Assembly: GCA_003166955.1 (NCBI GenBank)
Contig: PMUI01000090.1
Span: forward strand, 65,182-129,181
DNA: 64,000 nucleotides
DNA from: Acidobacterium sp.
GTDB taxonomy: Bacteria > Acidobacteriota > Terriglobia > Terriglobales > Acidobacteriaceae
Reading direction: 5' to 3'
Under the pieces are notes generated by a model that saw nothing but the letters and a program-made list of their open reading frames with translations, had not been told where the DNA came from and did not search any database. The stretch's first letter is position 1. Each line of letters opens with the position of its first letter. Below, one piece after another: positions 46,783 to 55,339 of this stretch. The translations under genes were made by a program, and so were the position numbers.

Positions 46783-48009
46783 ATGGGATTCGCCGAAGCA
46801 CTCAAGGTCGCGCTCCTGTCGCTCTGGGCCAACAAGATGCGCACGATACTCACGGTCATCGGCGTGGTCATTGGCGTCGCATCGGTGATCGCCGTCATCA
46901 CCCTGGCGAACGGCGCGAAAATGTTTGTGGTCCAGAAAATCGCGAACCACGGTTCGGACACGCTGACCGTCACCCGCATGAACCCCGTCATTTTCACCGG
47001 CGAGGAATTCCTGAGGGAGAACAAGCGCAAAAACATCACGTTCGAAGACTACGAATATCTGCAGCGCACCTGCACCCGTTGCCTGATGCTCGCTGCCGAG
47101 CTTTCCTCGTCGGGCAAGGTCGTCAACGGCAAGCAATCCACCACCAACACCACCATCAACGGCTGGACGGCGAACATGGCCGAAATCTCCAACCTCAATA
47201 TTGTTCAGGGTCGTGCTCTCACCCCCACGGATGATGAAATGGGAACCCACGATGTGGTGGTCGGATACGACATCGTCGACAACCTCCTGCCCAATATCGA
47301 TCCCGTCGGCCAGGATATCCGCGTGGATGGCGAAGTTTATTCGATCGTCGGCGTCGGCGAGCGCAAAGGCGAAATCTTCGGACAGAGCGAGGACAACTAC
47401 GTCGATATGCCGCTCAGCACCTACCTCCACACCCATGGCGAGCACCAGAGCCTCGATGTTTCCGCCAAGGCGGGAATGGCTCCGGCGGCTCTCGATAATG
47501 CCATCGACGAAGTGCGCGCTCTGATGCGCAGCCGCCGCCACGATCTTCCCGGCGCCGAAGACAGCTTTGGCATTCTGACCAACGACACCTTCATCAGCCT
47601 CTTCAATCAGATTACCGGCATCTTTGCCACGGTCATCGTCGGCATCGCCTCCATCTCGCTGGTCGTCGGCGGCGTGGTCATCATGAACATCATGCTGGTC
47701 TCCGTCACCGAGCGCACCCGGGAAATCGGCATCCGTAAGGCCCTGGGCGCCAGGCGCCAGGACGTGATGCTGCAGTTCCTCATCGAAGCAGCCTCCATGT
47801 CGCTGCTGGGCGGCATGTTCGGTGTGCTGGGTGGCGTCACCATCGCGGAGATCGTGACCCACGTGGTCGGTTTTCCATCGTCCGTGGCCCTGTGGTCTGT
47901 GTTGCTGGGCCTGTTCGTCGCCACCAGCGTCGGCATTTTCTTCGGGGTCTACCCTGCCCACAAAGCGGCTCAGCTTGATCCCATCGTTGCCCTGCGAGCG
48001 GAGTTATAA
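46783..48009 (+). CDS. MacB-like ABC transporter permease (first of pair)
   Basis: Starting at the ATG at 46783 gives 408 residues. The MacB/FtsX arrangement is clear. There is an N-terminal helix (MRTILTVIGVVIGVASVIAVITLANG), a periplasmic MacB_PCD domain (about 50-280), then three C-terminal helices with VVGGVVIMNIMLVSVTERTREIGIRKALGARRQDV. Such proteins are mechanotransmission permeases for lipoproteins, toxins or peptides and need an ABC ATPase. None is adjacent. The second permease starts 3 bp after this gene ends. Confidence 0.92.
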   Translation: MGFAEALKVALLSLWANKMRTILTVIGVVIGVASVIAVITLANGAKMFVVQKIANHGSDTLTVTRMNPVIFTGEEFLRENKRKNITFEDYEYLQRTCTRCLMLAAELSSSGKVVNGKQSTTNTTINGWTANMAEISNLNIVQGRALTPTDDEMGTHDVVVGYDIVDNLLPNIDPVGQDIRVDGEVYSIVGVGERKGEIFGQSEDNYVDMPLSTYLHTHGEHQSLDVSAKAGMAPAALDNAIDEVRALMRSRRHDLPGAEDSFGILTNDTFISLFNQITGIFATVIVGIASISLVVGGVVIMNIMLVSVTERTREIGIRKALGARRQDVMLQFLIEAASMSLLGGMFGVLGGVTIAEIVTHVVGFPSSVALWSVLLGLFVATSVGIFFGVYPAHKAAQLDPIVALRAEL

Positions 48010-48012
48010 ATT

Positions 48013-49266
48013 ATGGCACTCAGCGATTCCCGCGAATCCGTTCGCATGGCCCTGGACACCCTGCGCTCCAACAAGCTGCGCTCCGGCCTCACCATCCTCG
48101 GCATCGTCATCGGTGTGGCTACCGTGATCTGCATTTCCTCGCTCATCAACGGCGTCAACAACCGCGTCGTCGAGATCGCCAGCCAGTTTGGCACCAACGT
48201 CCTGTGGGTGTTCCGCTGGAACTTCATCGGTATCCGCCCCACCGCCGAAATGCTGGCTCGCAAGCAACTAACGCTCGACGATGCGGAAGCAATCCGCAAT
48301 CTCCCGCACGTGGCTGCCGTGGATGCCGCGCGCCAATACAACAACTGGCAGCTCGGTGTGGGCTATGTCGCCGTCCAGTACAAAAACAAGAAGATTCAGA
48401 ACACCATTCTGAATGGCAGCATGCCCACCTTTGCCACGGTAAGCAATCTGAACTTCGCTGCTGGGCGCCCCTTTACAGAGAACGAGGAGTTTCGGGCCAC
48501 CAATGTCACCATTCTTGGGCACGATACGGCTGAGAAGCTCTTCGACACGGAAGACCCGATCGGCAAAGATGTCGTCGTGGGTGGCGACGTGTTCACCGTC
48601 ATCGGCGTGCTCGATAAATACAAGCAGTTGTTCGGTGGTGGCAGCAATCCCAACGACAACGTTGCCATCTTCCCCCTGACCACTTTCCATAAAATCCACC
48701 CGGAGATCGAGGACACCATTATCTCGATCAAGTATGACGATGCCAGGAACAAATCCCTGGTCAGCGAGGAGATCCGGACGATCCTGCGTGAGCGGCGCCG
48801 CGTCCGCGTGGAGAAAAACGATGACTTCGCGATCTTCGGTCCCGACTCCATCCTCGACTTCTGGTCGCAGATCACCTCCGGCCTCGTCATCTTCATGTTC
48901 GCCGTCTCCAGCGTCGGCCTGCTCGTCGGCGGCGTCGGCGTCATGAACATCATGCTGGTCTCCGTCACCGAACGCACCCGCGAGATCGGCGTCCGCAAAG
49001 CCATCGGGGCCACCAAAAGAAACGTCCTCATTCAGTTCACGTTTGAAGCCATGACTCTCTGCGCCCTGGGCGGCGTCCTGGGTATCGTTCTGGGCACGCT
49101 CCTGACCCTCGCCATCCGCTACGGAGTTTCCTTCCCTGCGAGTCTTTCGACCTTCTGGGTCGTTACCGGCTTTGTCGTATCGGGTGCCATCGGCCTGATC
49201 TTCGGAATCTACCCAGCCTGGAAAGCCGCCACCCTCGACCCCATCGAAGCCCTACGCTACGAATAG
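48013..49266 (+). CDS. MacB-like ABC transporter permease (second of pair)
   Basis: The 417-residue protein is a paralogue of the upstream one, with the same order: RSGLTILGIVIGVATVICISSLING, a periplasmic domain, then LLVGGVGVMNIMLVSVTERTREIGVRKAIGATKRNV and two more helices. The two probably form a heterodimeric permease. No membrane-fusion protein or ATPase is encoded nearby, so these must come from elsewhere in the genome. A repeat tract follows the stop codon. Confidence 0.92.
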   Translation: MALSDSRESVRMALDTLRSNKLRSGLTILGIVIGVATVICISSLINGVNNRVVEIASQFGTNVLWVFRWNFIGIRPTAEMLARKQLTLDDAEAIRNLPHVAAVDAARQYNNWQLGVGYVAVQYKNKKIQNTILNGSMPTFATVSNLNFAAGRPFTENEEFRATNVTILGHDTAEKLFDTEDPIGKDVVVGGDVFTVIGVLDKYKQLFGGGSNPNDNVAIFPLTTFHKIHPEIEDTIISIKYDDARNKSLVSEEIRTILRERRRVRVEKNDDFAIFGPDSILDFWSQITSGLVIFMFAVSSVGLLVGGVGVMNIMLVSVTERTREIGVRKAIGATKRNVLIQFTFEAMTLCALGGVLGIVLGTLLTLAIRYGVSFPASLSTFWVVTGFVVSGAIGLIFGIYPAWKAATLDPIEALRYE

Positions 49267-49699
49267 CAGCCCCGAGCCGGTAGCCTGTAGCTGCGAGCCG
49301 GGGACGGTCCGGGCTATTCCCCTTGCACAGGTCCGACCTCACAGCTTGCGAAAAAAAAGCCCCCCAATGCAGCGGAAGGCCAGGTTCACCCCACAGCAAG
49401 AAGCTAAGTCCCCCGCCGGGCGAAAATCCATACCGCTCGACGCTCGGTTCACCCCGAAAGTACCGTCCTGTTCCATTTTGGGCGCGTTCTGACCCAAATC
49501 GAGCTGGCTCGCGATCTGGGATTCGCCGCTCAGGATCGGGCCAGCGCAATCCTCACCCAGGCGGCAGAGATCGCAGCGATGATGGATGCGCTGCTGGCGA
49601 AGATCCGTTAGTCCAGCGAACGCGCTACGGGCTACCGGCTACAGGCTGCCCCTCCTGGGGTATCATCAGATAAGCGGCAGTACCGCCCCCGACCAACCT
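49267..49699. other. Intergenic region with repeat tracts and a gene remnant
   Basis: It contains GGTAGCC/GGCTACC-type tracts at about 49270-49300 and 49622-49650. It also holds an inverse fragment of the hairpin-repeat family (CACAGCTTGCGAAAAAAAA, about 49340-49360) and the four-helix-bundle remnant listed separately. The S41 gene starts right after the second tract. Confidence 0.6.
49465..49611 (+). pseudogene. Remnant of a four-helix-bundle (23S rRNA intervening-sequence type) protein
   Basis: A 48-codon open stretch ending in TAG reads FGRVLTQIELARDLGF, then AAQDRASAILTQAAEIAAMMDALLAKIR. This lines up with the last two helices of the S23/avd-like four-helix-bundle family (LAELETQLEIARRLGY followed by EEVGRMLNALIRSL). 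The first half of such a gene and a start codon are missing. It looks like a 3' fragment left after deletion. The family match is by eye. Confidence 0.45.
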
Positions 49700-50896
49700 A
49701 TGCCAAAAGGCTTTAATCACACCGTCCTCGGCGTCTCCATAGCCATCATCCTCGTTGTCCTCTTCGGCGGCCTCGGCCCCGCGGGCGTCAGCGCCAGCCA
49801 AAGCGACGGCGCCTACCGCCAGATGAGCGTCTATGAGGAAGTGCTCCACAAGATCCAAACCGACTACGTCACCGACCCGAACATCCAGAACGTGACCACC
49901 GGCGCGCTCCACGGCCTGCTCGAATCCCTCGACCCGGATTCCAGTTATCTCACCCAGTCCGAGTACGCCAGCTATCTCCAGCACGCGCACGAAGGCGTCG
50001 CCCAGGTCGGCATGGACGTCTCCAAGCGTTACGGCTACGGCAGCGTGATTTCCGTCATCCCCGGCAGCCCCGCTGAAAAAGCGCACATCGAAGACGGCGA
50101 CCTCATCGAGTCCATCGAGGGCCACTCCACGCGCGAAATGTCCGTCGCCATGATCCGCCTCCTGCTCGAGGGCAAGCCCGGCACCACCGTTACCTTCCAG
50201 CTCGTCCGTCACCTCAAACCTGAGCCCGACGACATCGCGCTCACCCGCGCCGCCGTCACCCCCCCGGCGCTCTTCCAGCAGCAATACGAGAACTCCAGCA
50301 TCCTCTATCTCAAGCCGGTGGTCCTTACCAAAGACCGCGTCGACGAGATGGTCGCCCGCCTGCGTGACATGCCGAAGACCGGCAACCACAAAGTTCTCCT
50401 CGACCTCCGCGACGTCGCCGAGGGCGATCCCCAGCAGGGTATCCGCCTCGCCAACGCCTTCCTGCAGTCCGGAACCATCGCCACCCTCCAGGGTCAGACC
50501 GTCCCCTCCCAGACCTTCACCGCTGACGGATCCAAATTCATCACGGCCGCTCCGCTCGTAGTACTCGTCAACCATGGCACTGCGTCAGCAGCCGAGCTGG
50601 TGGCAGGAGCCATCCTCGACAACAAGCGTGGCGACCTCGTCGGCGACCGCACCTTCGGCGAGGGGGCTGAGCAGAAGACCTTCACCCTCCCCGACGGCTC
50701 AGCCTTGATGTTGACGGTGGCCAAGTATCAGTCGCCTTCAGGCAAGAAAATCGAAGACGTCGCCGTGACCCCGAACATCGTAGTCAGCCAGAACCTCGAG
50801 CAGCCATCCTCGGAGAACGAAAACAATCCGCAGGAGCCGCGCACCGACGATCAGCTCAACCGGGCGCTGCAGATCCTCAAGCAGAAAAACGCGTAA
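49700..50896 (+). CDS. S41-family C-terminal processing peptidase-like protein
   Basis: The ATG at 49700 gives 398 residues with an N-terminal signal or anchor (TVLGVSIAIILVVLFGGLGPAGVSA). A PDZ domain (about 95-175: GYGSVISVIPGSPAEKAHIEDGDLIESIEG) precedes the protease domain. The nucleophile is in place (NHGTASAAE, S296). The catalytic lysine of the family, in the TFGKGxVQ motif, is replaced: TFGEGAEQK has E321, with K326 five residues later. It may be a pseudoprotease or use the shifted lysine. It precedes the PBP gene by 140 bp. Confidence 0.88.
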   Translation: MPKGFNHTVLGVSIAIILVVLFGGLGPAGVSASQSDGAYRQMSVYEEVLHKIQTDYVTDPNIQNVTTGALHGLLESLDPDSSYLTQSEYASYLQHAHEGVAQVGMDVSKRYGYGSVISVIPGSPAEKAHIEDGDLIESIEGHSTREMSVAMIRLLLEGKPGTTVTFQLVRHLKPEPDDIALTRAAVTPPALFQQQYENSSILYLKPVVLTKDRVDEMVARLRDMPKTGNHKVLLDLRDVAEGDPQQGIRLANAFLQSGTIATLQGQTVPSQTFTADGSKFITAAPLVVLVNHGTASAAELVAGAILDNKRGDLVGDRTFGEGAEQKTFTLPDGSALMLTVAKYQSPSGKKIEDVAVTPNIVVSQNLEQPSSENENNPQEPRTDDQLNRALQILKQKNA

Positions 50897-51035
50897 CGAA
50901 AGACGCGTAGACCATTTTCGAAAATCGTGCTGGACCAGAAGCGGGATTCCGGCATACCCTTGCCTCGGCCAGGCCTCACCACTTGCCGGACCTGAGCCCC
51001 AGTGAAACGGGAATGGCCCAAACGGGAATGGCCCG

Positions 51036-53288
51036 ATGAACCTCATCACGCCATCGGACTGGGATAGAGATTCCGCCCCGCCTCGTCGTCGGCCGCGCCG
51101 CCGGGACACGGATTTCCAGCCCCCCCGCGGCCACCGCAAGATCGCCGGCAGCCTCGCCCTCGCCTTCCTCGTCTTCGTCGCCGCAGCCGCAGGCTGCCTC
51201 ACCGGATTGACCCTGGTCTACTCCGTCGATCTCCCTCAGGTTGACGAGCTGGAGCATTATCAGCCCAACGCCACCACCCAGCTCTACGACGTCCACGGCC
51301 GCATCTTCGGCTCCTTCGCCCTCGAACGCCGCGTCGTCGTCAACTACGACGACTTCGCCCCCATCCTGCGTCAGGCCGTCATCTCCACTGAAGATCGCGA
51401 CTTTGAGAGCCACTGGGGTATCAACCTGTTCCGCGTCGCCGGTGCCGCGTGGCACGATATCTTCTCCAAAGGCCGCGCCCAGGGCGCCTCCACGCTCACC
51501 ATGCAGCTGGCGCGCAATCTTTTCCTCTCCAACGAGCGTACCGCCACCCGCAAGCTGCAGGAAGTCTTCCTCACCCTCCAGATCGAGCACACCTTCACCA
51601 AGGAACAAATCTTCACCCTCTACGGAAATCAGATCTATCTCGGAAGCGGCGTCTACGGCTTCGAGGCCGGCGCCCAGTACTACTTCTCAAAACACGCCAG
51701 CAACCTCACCCTCCCCGAAGCCGCCCTCCTCGCCGGCCTTCCCAAAGGCCCCTCCGAGTTCTCCCCCATCAACAATCCCGAGCGCGCCTTCCGCCGCCGC
51801 AACGTCGTCATCGACTCCATGCTCGAAGATGGCAAGATCACCGCCGCCCAGGCCGAGGCCGCCCGCTCCTCCCCGCTTGACCTCCACATCGAGCCGCCCC
51901 CCAACAGCGTCGCCCCCTGGTTCGTCGAAGAGGTGCGCCGCGATCTCGAGCGCCGCTTCGGCCCCGAGCAGGTCCACTCTGCCGGCCTCAAGGTCTACAC
52001 GACCATGGACCTCGACCTCCAGAATGCCGCCAACGCCGCGGTCCTCAACGGTCTCGCCGGCTACGAGCGCCGCCGCGGCTGGCACGCGAATCTGCTCAAC
52101 GTCCTCGCCGGCGGCCTCAACCTCGACACCTTCAAGCACCCGGACTGGACCACTCCCCCCGAGCCCGAAACCTACACGCACGCCCTCGTCACCGGCCTCC
52201 TCCCGTATCAGGTCACCGGCCGCATCGGCGATCGTCAGTTCATACTCACTGCCGAGGACTGGGCCTGGACCGGTTTCCGCACCGCCGATCAGTTCCTCAA
52301 GCCCGGCGACATCATCTACGTCAAAGTCACCGGCGAGGATCCCACCATGCTCCACGCCACCCTCGAACAGGACACCGGCGTCGAAGGTTCGCTCCTCGCC
52401 ATGGACAACGCCACCGGCGATGTCCTCGCCCTGGTGGGCGGCCGCGACTTCAATCTCTCCCAGTTCGACCGCGCCACCCAGGCCGAGCGCCAAACCGGCT
52501 CCTCCTTCAAACCCTACGTCTATACCACCGCCGTCGAAGACGGTGCCACTCCCGAGGAGACCATCGTCGATCAGCCAGTCTCCTTCGGCAACTATGTCCC
52601 GCACAATTACGACGGAAAATTCAAGGGCCGCATCTCGCTCCTCGAGGCCTTCGCCGACTCACGCAACATCCCCGCGCTCGAACTCGCAGCCCGTGTCGGC
52701 ATTCGCAAGGTCATCGCCACCGCGCATCGCTTCGGCATCACCACCAACATGCCCGCCTATCTGCCCGTCGCTCTCGGCTCCGCTGAGGTCACCCTCGAAC
52801 AGCAGGTCGACGCCTACTCCGTCTTCCCCAATGACGGCATTCGCGTCGCTCCCCGCCTCGTCAAGCGCGTCGTTACCGCCGACGGCAACCCTCTCCCCGA
52901 AGATGCGCCCGATATCAGCGAGGTCGTCAGTCAGAAAACCGCCCGCACCATGATGGTCTTCTTCCGCGGCGTCACCAGCGAAGGAACCGCCGCCAAAGCC
53001 GCCGCCCTCAATCACCCGCTCGGAGGAAAAACCGGAACGACCAACGACTTTACCGACGCCTGGTTCATCGGCTTTTCGCCCTCCATCACCTGCGGCGTCT
53101 GGGTCGGCTTCGACGACCGTCAGTCCCTCGGTGACAAGCAAAGCGGGGCAGCCGTAGCGCTACCCCTCTGGACCGACTTCATGAAAACAGCCATAGCCCC
53201 CACCCCCAACGAAACCTTCCCCGGCGACACCCCCAGCCCAAAACACCCGCCCCTCCAGCAAACCGCATCGCTCGCGATCCATCGCTGA
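51036..53288 (+). CDS. Class A penicillin-binding protein (PBP1 type)
   Basis: This bifunctional enzyme polymerises and cross-links peptidoglycan. The 750-residue protein has a basic cytoplasmic start (RRRPRRRD), one membrane helix (about 37-60), a GT51 glycosyltransferase domain (EDRDFESHWG near 115, GASTLTMQLARNLF near 150) and a transpeptidase domain. SxxK is GSSFKP near 488 and KTGT lies near 664. The leader has two tandem copies of AAACGGGAATGGCCC (about 51003-51032). The last 197 bp recur downstream of the gene. Confidence 0.94.
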   Translation: MNLITPSDWDRDSAPPRRRPRRRDTDFQPPRGHRKIAGSLALAFLVFVAAAAGCLTGLTLVYSVDLPQVDELEHYQPNATTQLYDVHGRIFGSFALERRVVVNYDDFAPILRQAVISTEDRDFESHWGINLFRVAGAAWHDIFSKGRAQGASTLTMQLARNLFLSNERTATRKLQEVFLTLQIEHTFTKEQIFTLYGNQIYLGSGVYGFEAGAQYYFSKHASNLTLPEAALLAGLPKGPSEFSPINNPERAFRRRNVVIDSMLEDGKITAAQAEAARSSPLDLHIEPPPNSVAPWFVEEVRRDLERRFGPEQVHSAGLKVYTTMDLDLQNAANAAVLNGLAGYERRRGWHANLLNVLAGGLNLDTFKHPDWTTPPEPETYTHALVTGLLPYQVTGRIGDRQFILTAEDWAWTGFRTADQFLKPGDIIYVKVTGEDPTMLHATLEQDTGVEGSLLAMDNATGDVLALVGGRDFNLSQFDRATQAERQTGSSFKPYVYTTAVEDGATPEETIVDQPVSFGNYVPHNYDGKFKGRISLLEAFADSRNIPALELAARVGIRKVIATAHRFGITTNMPAYLPVALGSAEVTLEQQVDAYSVFPNDGIRVAPRLVKRVVTADGNPLPEDAPDISEVVSQKTARTMMVFFRGVTSEGTAAKAAALNHPLGGKTGTTNDFTDAWFIGFSPSITCGVWVGFDDRQSLGDKQSGAAVALPLWTDFMKTAIAPTPNETFPGDTPSPKHPPLQQTASLAIHR
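53079..53275 (+). repeat. PBP 3'-end repeat, copy A (in the intact gene)
   Basis: This stretch of the PBP coding sequence recurs at 54944-55140 with about five mismatches in 197 bp and no gaps (offset exactly 1865). Its last 28 bp also recur at 53853-53880. Confidence 0.9.
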
Positions 53289-53310
53289 CACGACTGCCGT
53301 GAGCGCTCCG

Positions 53311-53766
53311 CTACACCGACGCCAACCGGTGTCGCCCGCGCGCGGCCTCAACCCTCGCCCAGACCGCGGTCAGCAGGAAGGGCGTCGCCAGCGCGAACAA
53401 CAGCAGACGGCCCATCCACGGGGTTCGGATACAGAAGCTCTTGATACAGAATGAGCTTTGGGCATTCCAGATAGAAGGAAGCGCCAGACCGAGCACCACA
53501 GCCCAGAACATGGAATAGAGGCCAAGCAGGAATGCGCCCGCCCGCGTGCGTCGCGTAACCAGAAGCAGCGCCAGCAGCCCAACCACGCCCGGCAGCAAGG
53601 TCACCCACAGCCCTGCTCGTCCGGTCGTGCGGACCATCCCCAGATTCAGCGCGAAACGATCGTCACGAAGAATCAGGACAGAGATCACCAGCAGGTAGAT
53701 GGCCGTGAATGCCGACCACAGAAACACTGCCCAACGGAAAACCCGCGAACCGACGGAACCAACCAT
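53311..53766 (-). CDS. Membrane protein of unknown function
   Basis: The 151-residue protein has four hydrophobic helices (about 10-32, 50-70, 78-100, 120-140) and a basic end (RVEAARGRHRLASV). I recognise no family. It lies between copies A and B of the PBP 3' end, in the opposite direction to the PBP gene. That suggests it arrived with an insertion or rearrangement. Confidence 0.65.
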   Translation of the reverse strand: MVGSVGSRVFRWAVFLWSAFTAIYLLVISVLILRDDRFALNLGMVRTTGRAGLWVTLLPGVVGLLALLLVTRRTRAGAFLLGLYSMFWAVVLGLALPSIWNAQSSFCIKSFCIRTPWMGRLLLFALATPFLLTAVWARVEAARGRHRLASV

Positions 53767-54295
53767 AAGAGGCTCCTCCGGGTGCCGGAGGCACTCACCT
53801 TCAGATACGCGCCCGGATCACAGAACGTTCCCGTTCGAACCAGGTTCTTTCTCGCCCCTCCAGCAGACCGCATCCCTCGCCAACCGCCCATGACGAGCAC
53901 CCTGAGCTTCGGGTCGCTGATTCCAGTCGCATTGGCCAGTGATTCCAGCCATGATGAACCTGCCGATTCCAACGGAATGAAGCCGCCCTGCGATATGGAG
54001 GGCCAGGATCGTAATGGAAGCCAGGCTTATCGCGGAATCGGTCACCTCGGCGCATAACTTCCGCATCGCCGACCACACATCCGGAATCCGGAAGTTGGAA
54101 AGGATTTAGGAGTTGCGGAACACCTTATAACTCTGCTCCGTTCTTCCCCAATCGCTGGATTATCAGTTAATTACACCATAAGGTAATGACACATTTGTGC
54201 CATGCTTTGTGTGCAATATTGAACAGTAACGAAAATTGACGCGATGCAACACTGTGGGTCCTGGACGGGGTTATATGCCTCCCCAGAGGTACACC
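53767..54295. other. Intergenic region with PBP tail copy B and an AT-rich leader
   Basis: Apart from copy B I see no gene. The part from about 54120 to 54240 is AT-rich compared with its surroundings and includes the inverted repeat TGACACATTTGTGCCA (54188-54203). It probably holds the promoter of the response regulator gene that follows. Confidence 0.5.
53853..53880 (+). repeat. PBP 3'-end repeat, copy B (short)
   Basis: CGCCCCTCCAGCAGACCGCA continues to the shared CTCGC end and has two mismatches to copy A. In the PBP frame it still reads PLQQTASLA, followed by NRP and TGA (53891-53893). Copies A, B and C thus all end in PLQQTASLA plus a few residues and a stop. Confidence 0.75.
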
Positions 54296-54886
54296 ATGTC
54301 TTACATCAAACCCAGTCTTCTCGTAGTGGACGACGAATCCCTGGTTCGCACATGTCTGTCCGAAATCCTCTCCGGAGCCGGCTATGCGGTACAGATCGCC
54401 TCTGACGGCTTCTCCGCTTTGGCCGCAATCCGCGAGGATATTCCCGACCTCATCCTCTCCGACCTCAACATGCCTGGCATGTCCGGCTTTGAATTCCTCT
54501 CCATCGTCCGGCGCCGCTTTCCCTCCATTCGCGTCATCGCCATGAGCAGCGCATTTTCAGGCGTTGATCTCCCCAGGGGAGTTGCCGCCGACACTTTCTA
54601 TCAAAAAGGAACCCATCCCACTGTCCTGCTCCGCGTCGTCGAAGACATGACCCGCTCAGGCCAATCGCTGGTCACTCGCCGCCTTCGTCACCTGGCGCCC
54701 ATCTGGGTTCCAACCTACGGGCACAATGCCTCCGGAGAGACGTACGTCACGATCACCTGTCCTGAGTGCCTCAGGGCCTTCCCCCAGGTCTTCGACCCCA
54801 GCGCCGCTACAACCCTCGAAACCAGATGCGTCTGGTGCCGCGTCCCGATTCAATGCGCGATCGTCCACTCCGCGGTAGCCGCCTGA
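54296..54886 (+). CDS. Response regulator with C-terminal zinc-ribbon-like domain
   Basis: The ATG at 54296, preceded by AGAGGT, gives 196 residues. The receiver domain spans about 6-125, with acidic residues VDDE, acceptor D56 (ILSDLNMPGMSG) and a lysine in FYQKGTHP. The C-terminal 60 residues contain two CxxC pairs, C155/C158 (CPECLRAF) and C178/C181 (CVWCRVPI), as in a zinc ribbon. There is no helix-turn-helix. No kinase gene is adjacent. It lies between copies B and C of the PBP tail. Confidence 0.85.
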   Translation: MSYIKPSLLVVDDESLVRTCLSEILSGAGYAVQIASDGFSALAAIREDIPDLILSDLNMPGMSGFEFLSIVRRRFPSIRVIAMSSAFSGVDLPRGVAADTFYQKGTHPTVLLRVVEDMTRSGQSLVTRRLRHLAPIWVPTYGHNASGETYVTITCPECLRAFPQVFDPSAATTLETRCVWCRVPIQCAIVHSAVAA

Positions 54887-54943
54887 GATCTACTCACGAG
54901 TACTCGCAACTTGTGCGTGGTTCGTCACTCGGCGGCAATTCTC

Positions 54944-55140
54944 CCCTCCATCACCTGCGGCGTATGGGTCGGCTTCGACGACCGTCAGTCCCTCGGTGAC
55001 AAGCAAAGCGGGGCAGCCGTAGCGCTACCCCTCTGGACCGACTTCATGAAAACAGCCATAGCCCCCACCCCCAACGAAACCTTCCCCAGCGACACCCCCA
55101 GCCCAAAGCACCCGCCCCTCCAGCAAACCGCGTCCCTCGC
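54944..55140 (+). repeat. PBP 3'-end repeat, copy C (197 bp)
   Basis: It is nearly identical to 53079-53275 (about five mismatches) in direct orientation. The reading frame is intact through to a stop (LAHRS then TGA, 55151-55153). Upstream of 54944 the similarity to the PBP gene stops abruptly, so this is a 3' fragment and not a full gene. Confidence 0.9.
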
Positions 55141-55224
55141 CCACCGCTCCTGAATCCAGCAAGTCCCGCAACCCGCCAATAATCTGTCATCCTGAGCGGG
55201 TGAGTTGATTTTCAGAAATGACTG

Positions 55225-55257
55225 ATTTATCGAGAGATAAATAGCCTGTTTTTGGCT
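55225..55257. terminator. Twin hairpins between converging units
   Basis: The first stem has 7 bp with a GAGA loop. The second is 4 bp with a T-rich loop. They lie just beyond the end of the minus-strand relaxase gene and could terminate it, or mark the element end. Evidence is structural only. Confidence 0.35.
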
Positions 55258-55339
55258 GTGTAGGAACTGTGCAGGCGATTTCTCGATTTCTGTGCATTTC
55301 TTGAATACGAGACACCATTCTACAGGGACGATTCATAGG

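Larger units (their letters stand above)
54887..55339. other. Intergenic junction between PBP tail copy C and the mobile-element genes
   Basis: The region contains PBP tail copy C (54944-55140), then about 200 bp of lower-GC sequence. Two hairpins stand in series there: ATTTATC-GAGA-GATAAAT (55225-55242) and AGCC-TGTTTTT-GGCT (55243-55257). The left boundary of the mobile element probably lies here. Confidence 0.55.

Noticed and set aside
46732..47961. 409-codon minus-strand frame
   Set aside because: It is antisense to the MacB-like permease, with composition typical of a shadow frame.
51241..52953. 570-codon frame on the plus strand in another phase
   Set aside because: It is a Ser/Pro/Arg-rich shadow of the PBP gene without family features.
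54911..55153. 80-codon plus-strand frame read as a small gene
   Set aside because: Most of it is copy C of the PBP 3' end. It is better described as a duplicated fragment than as an independent gene.
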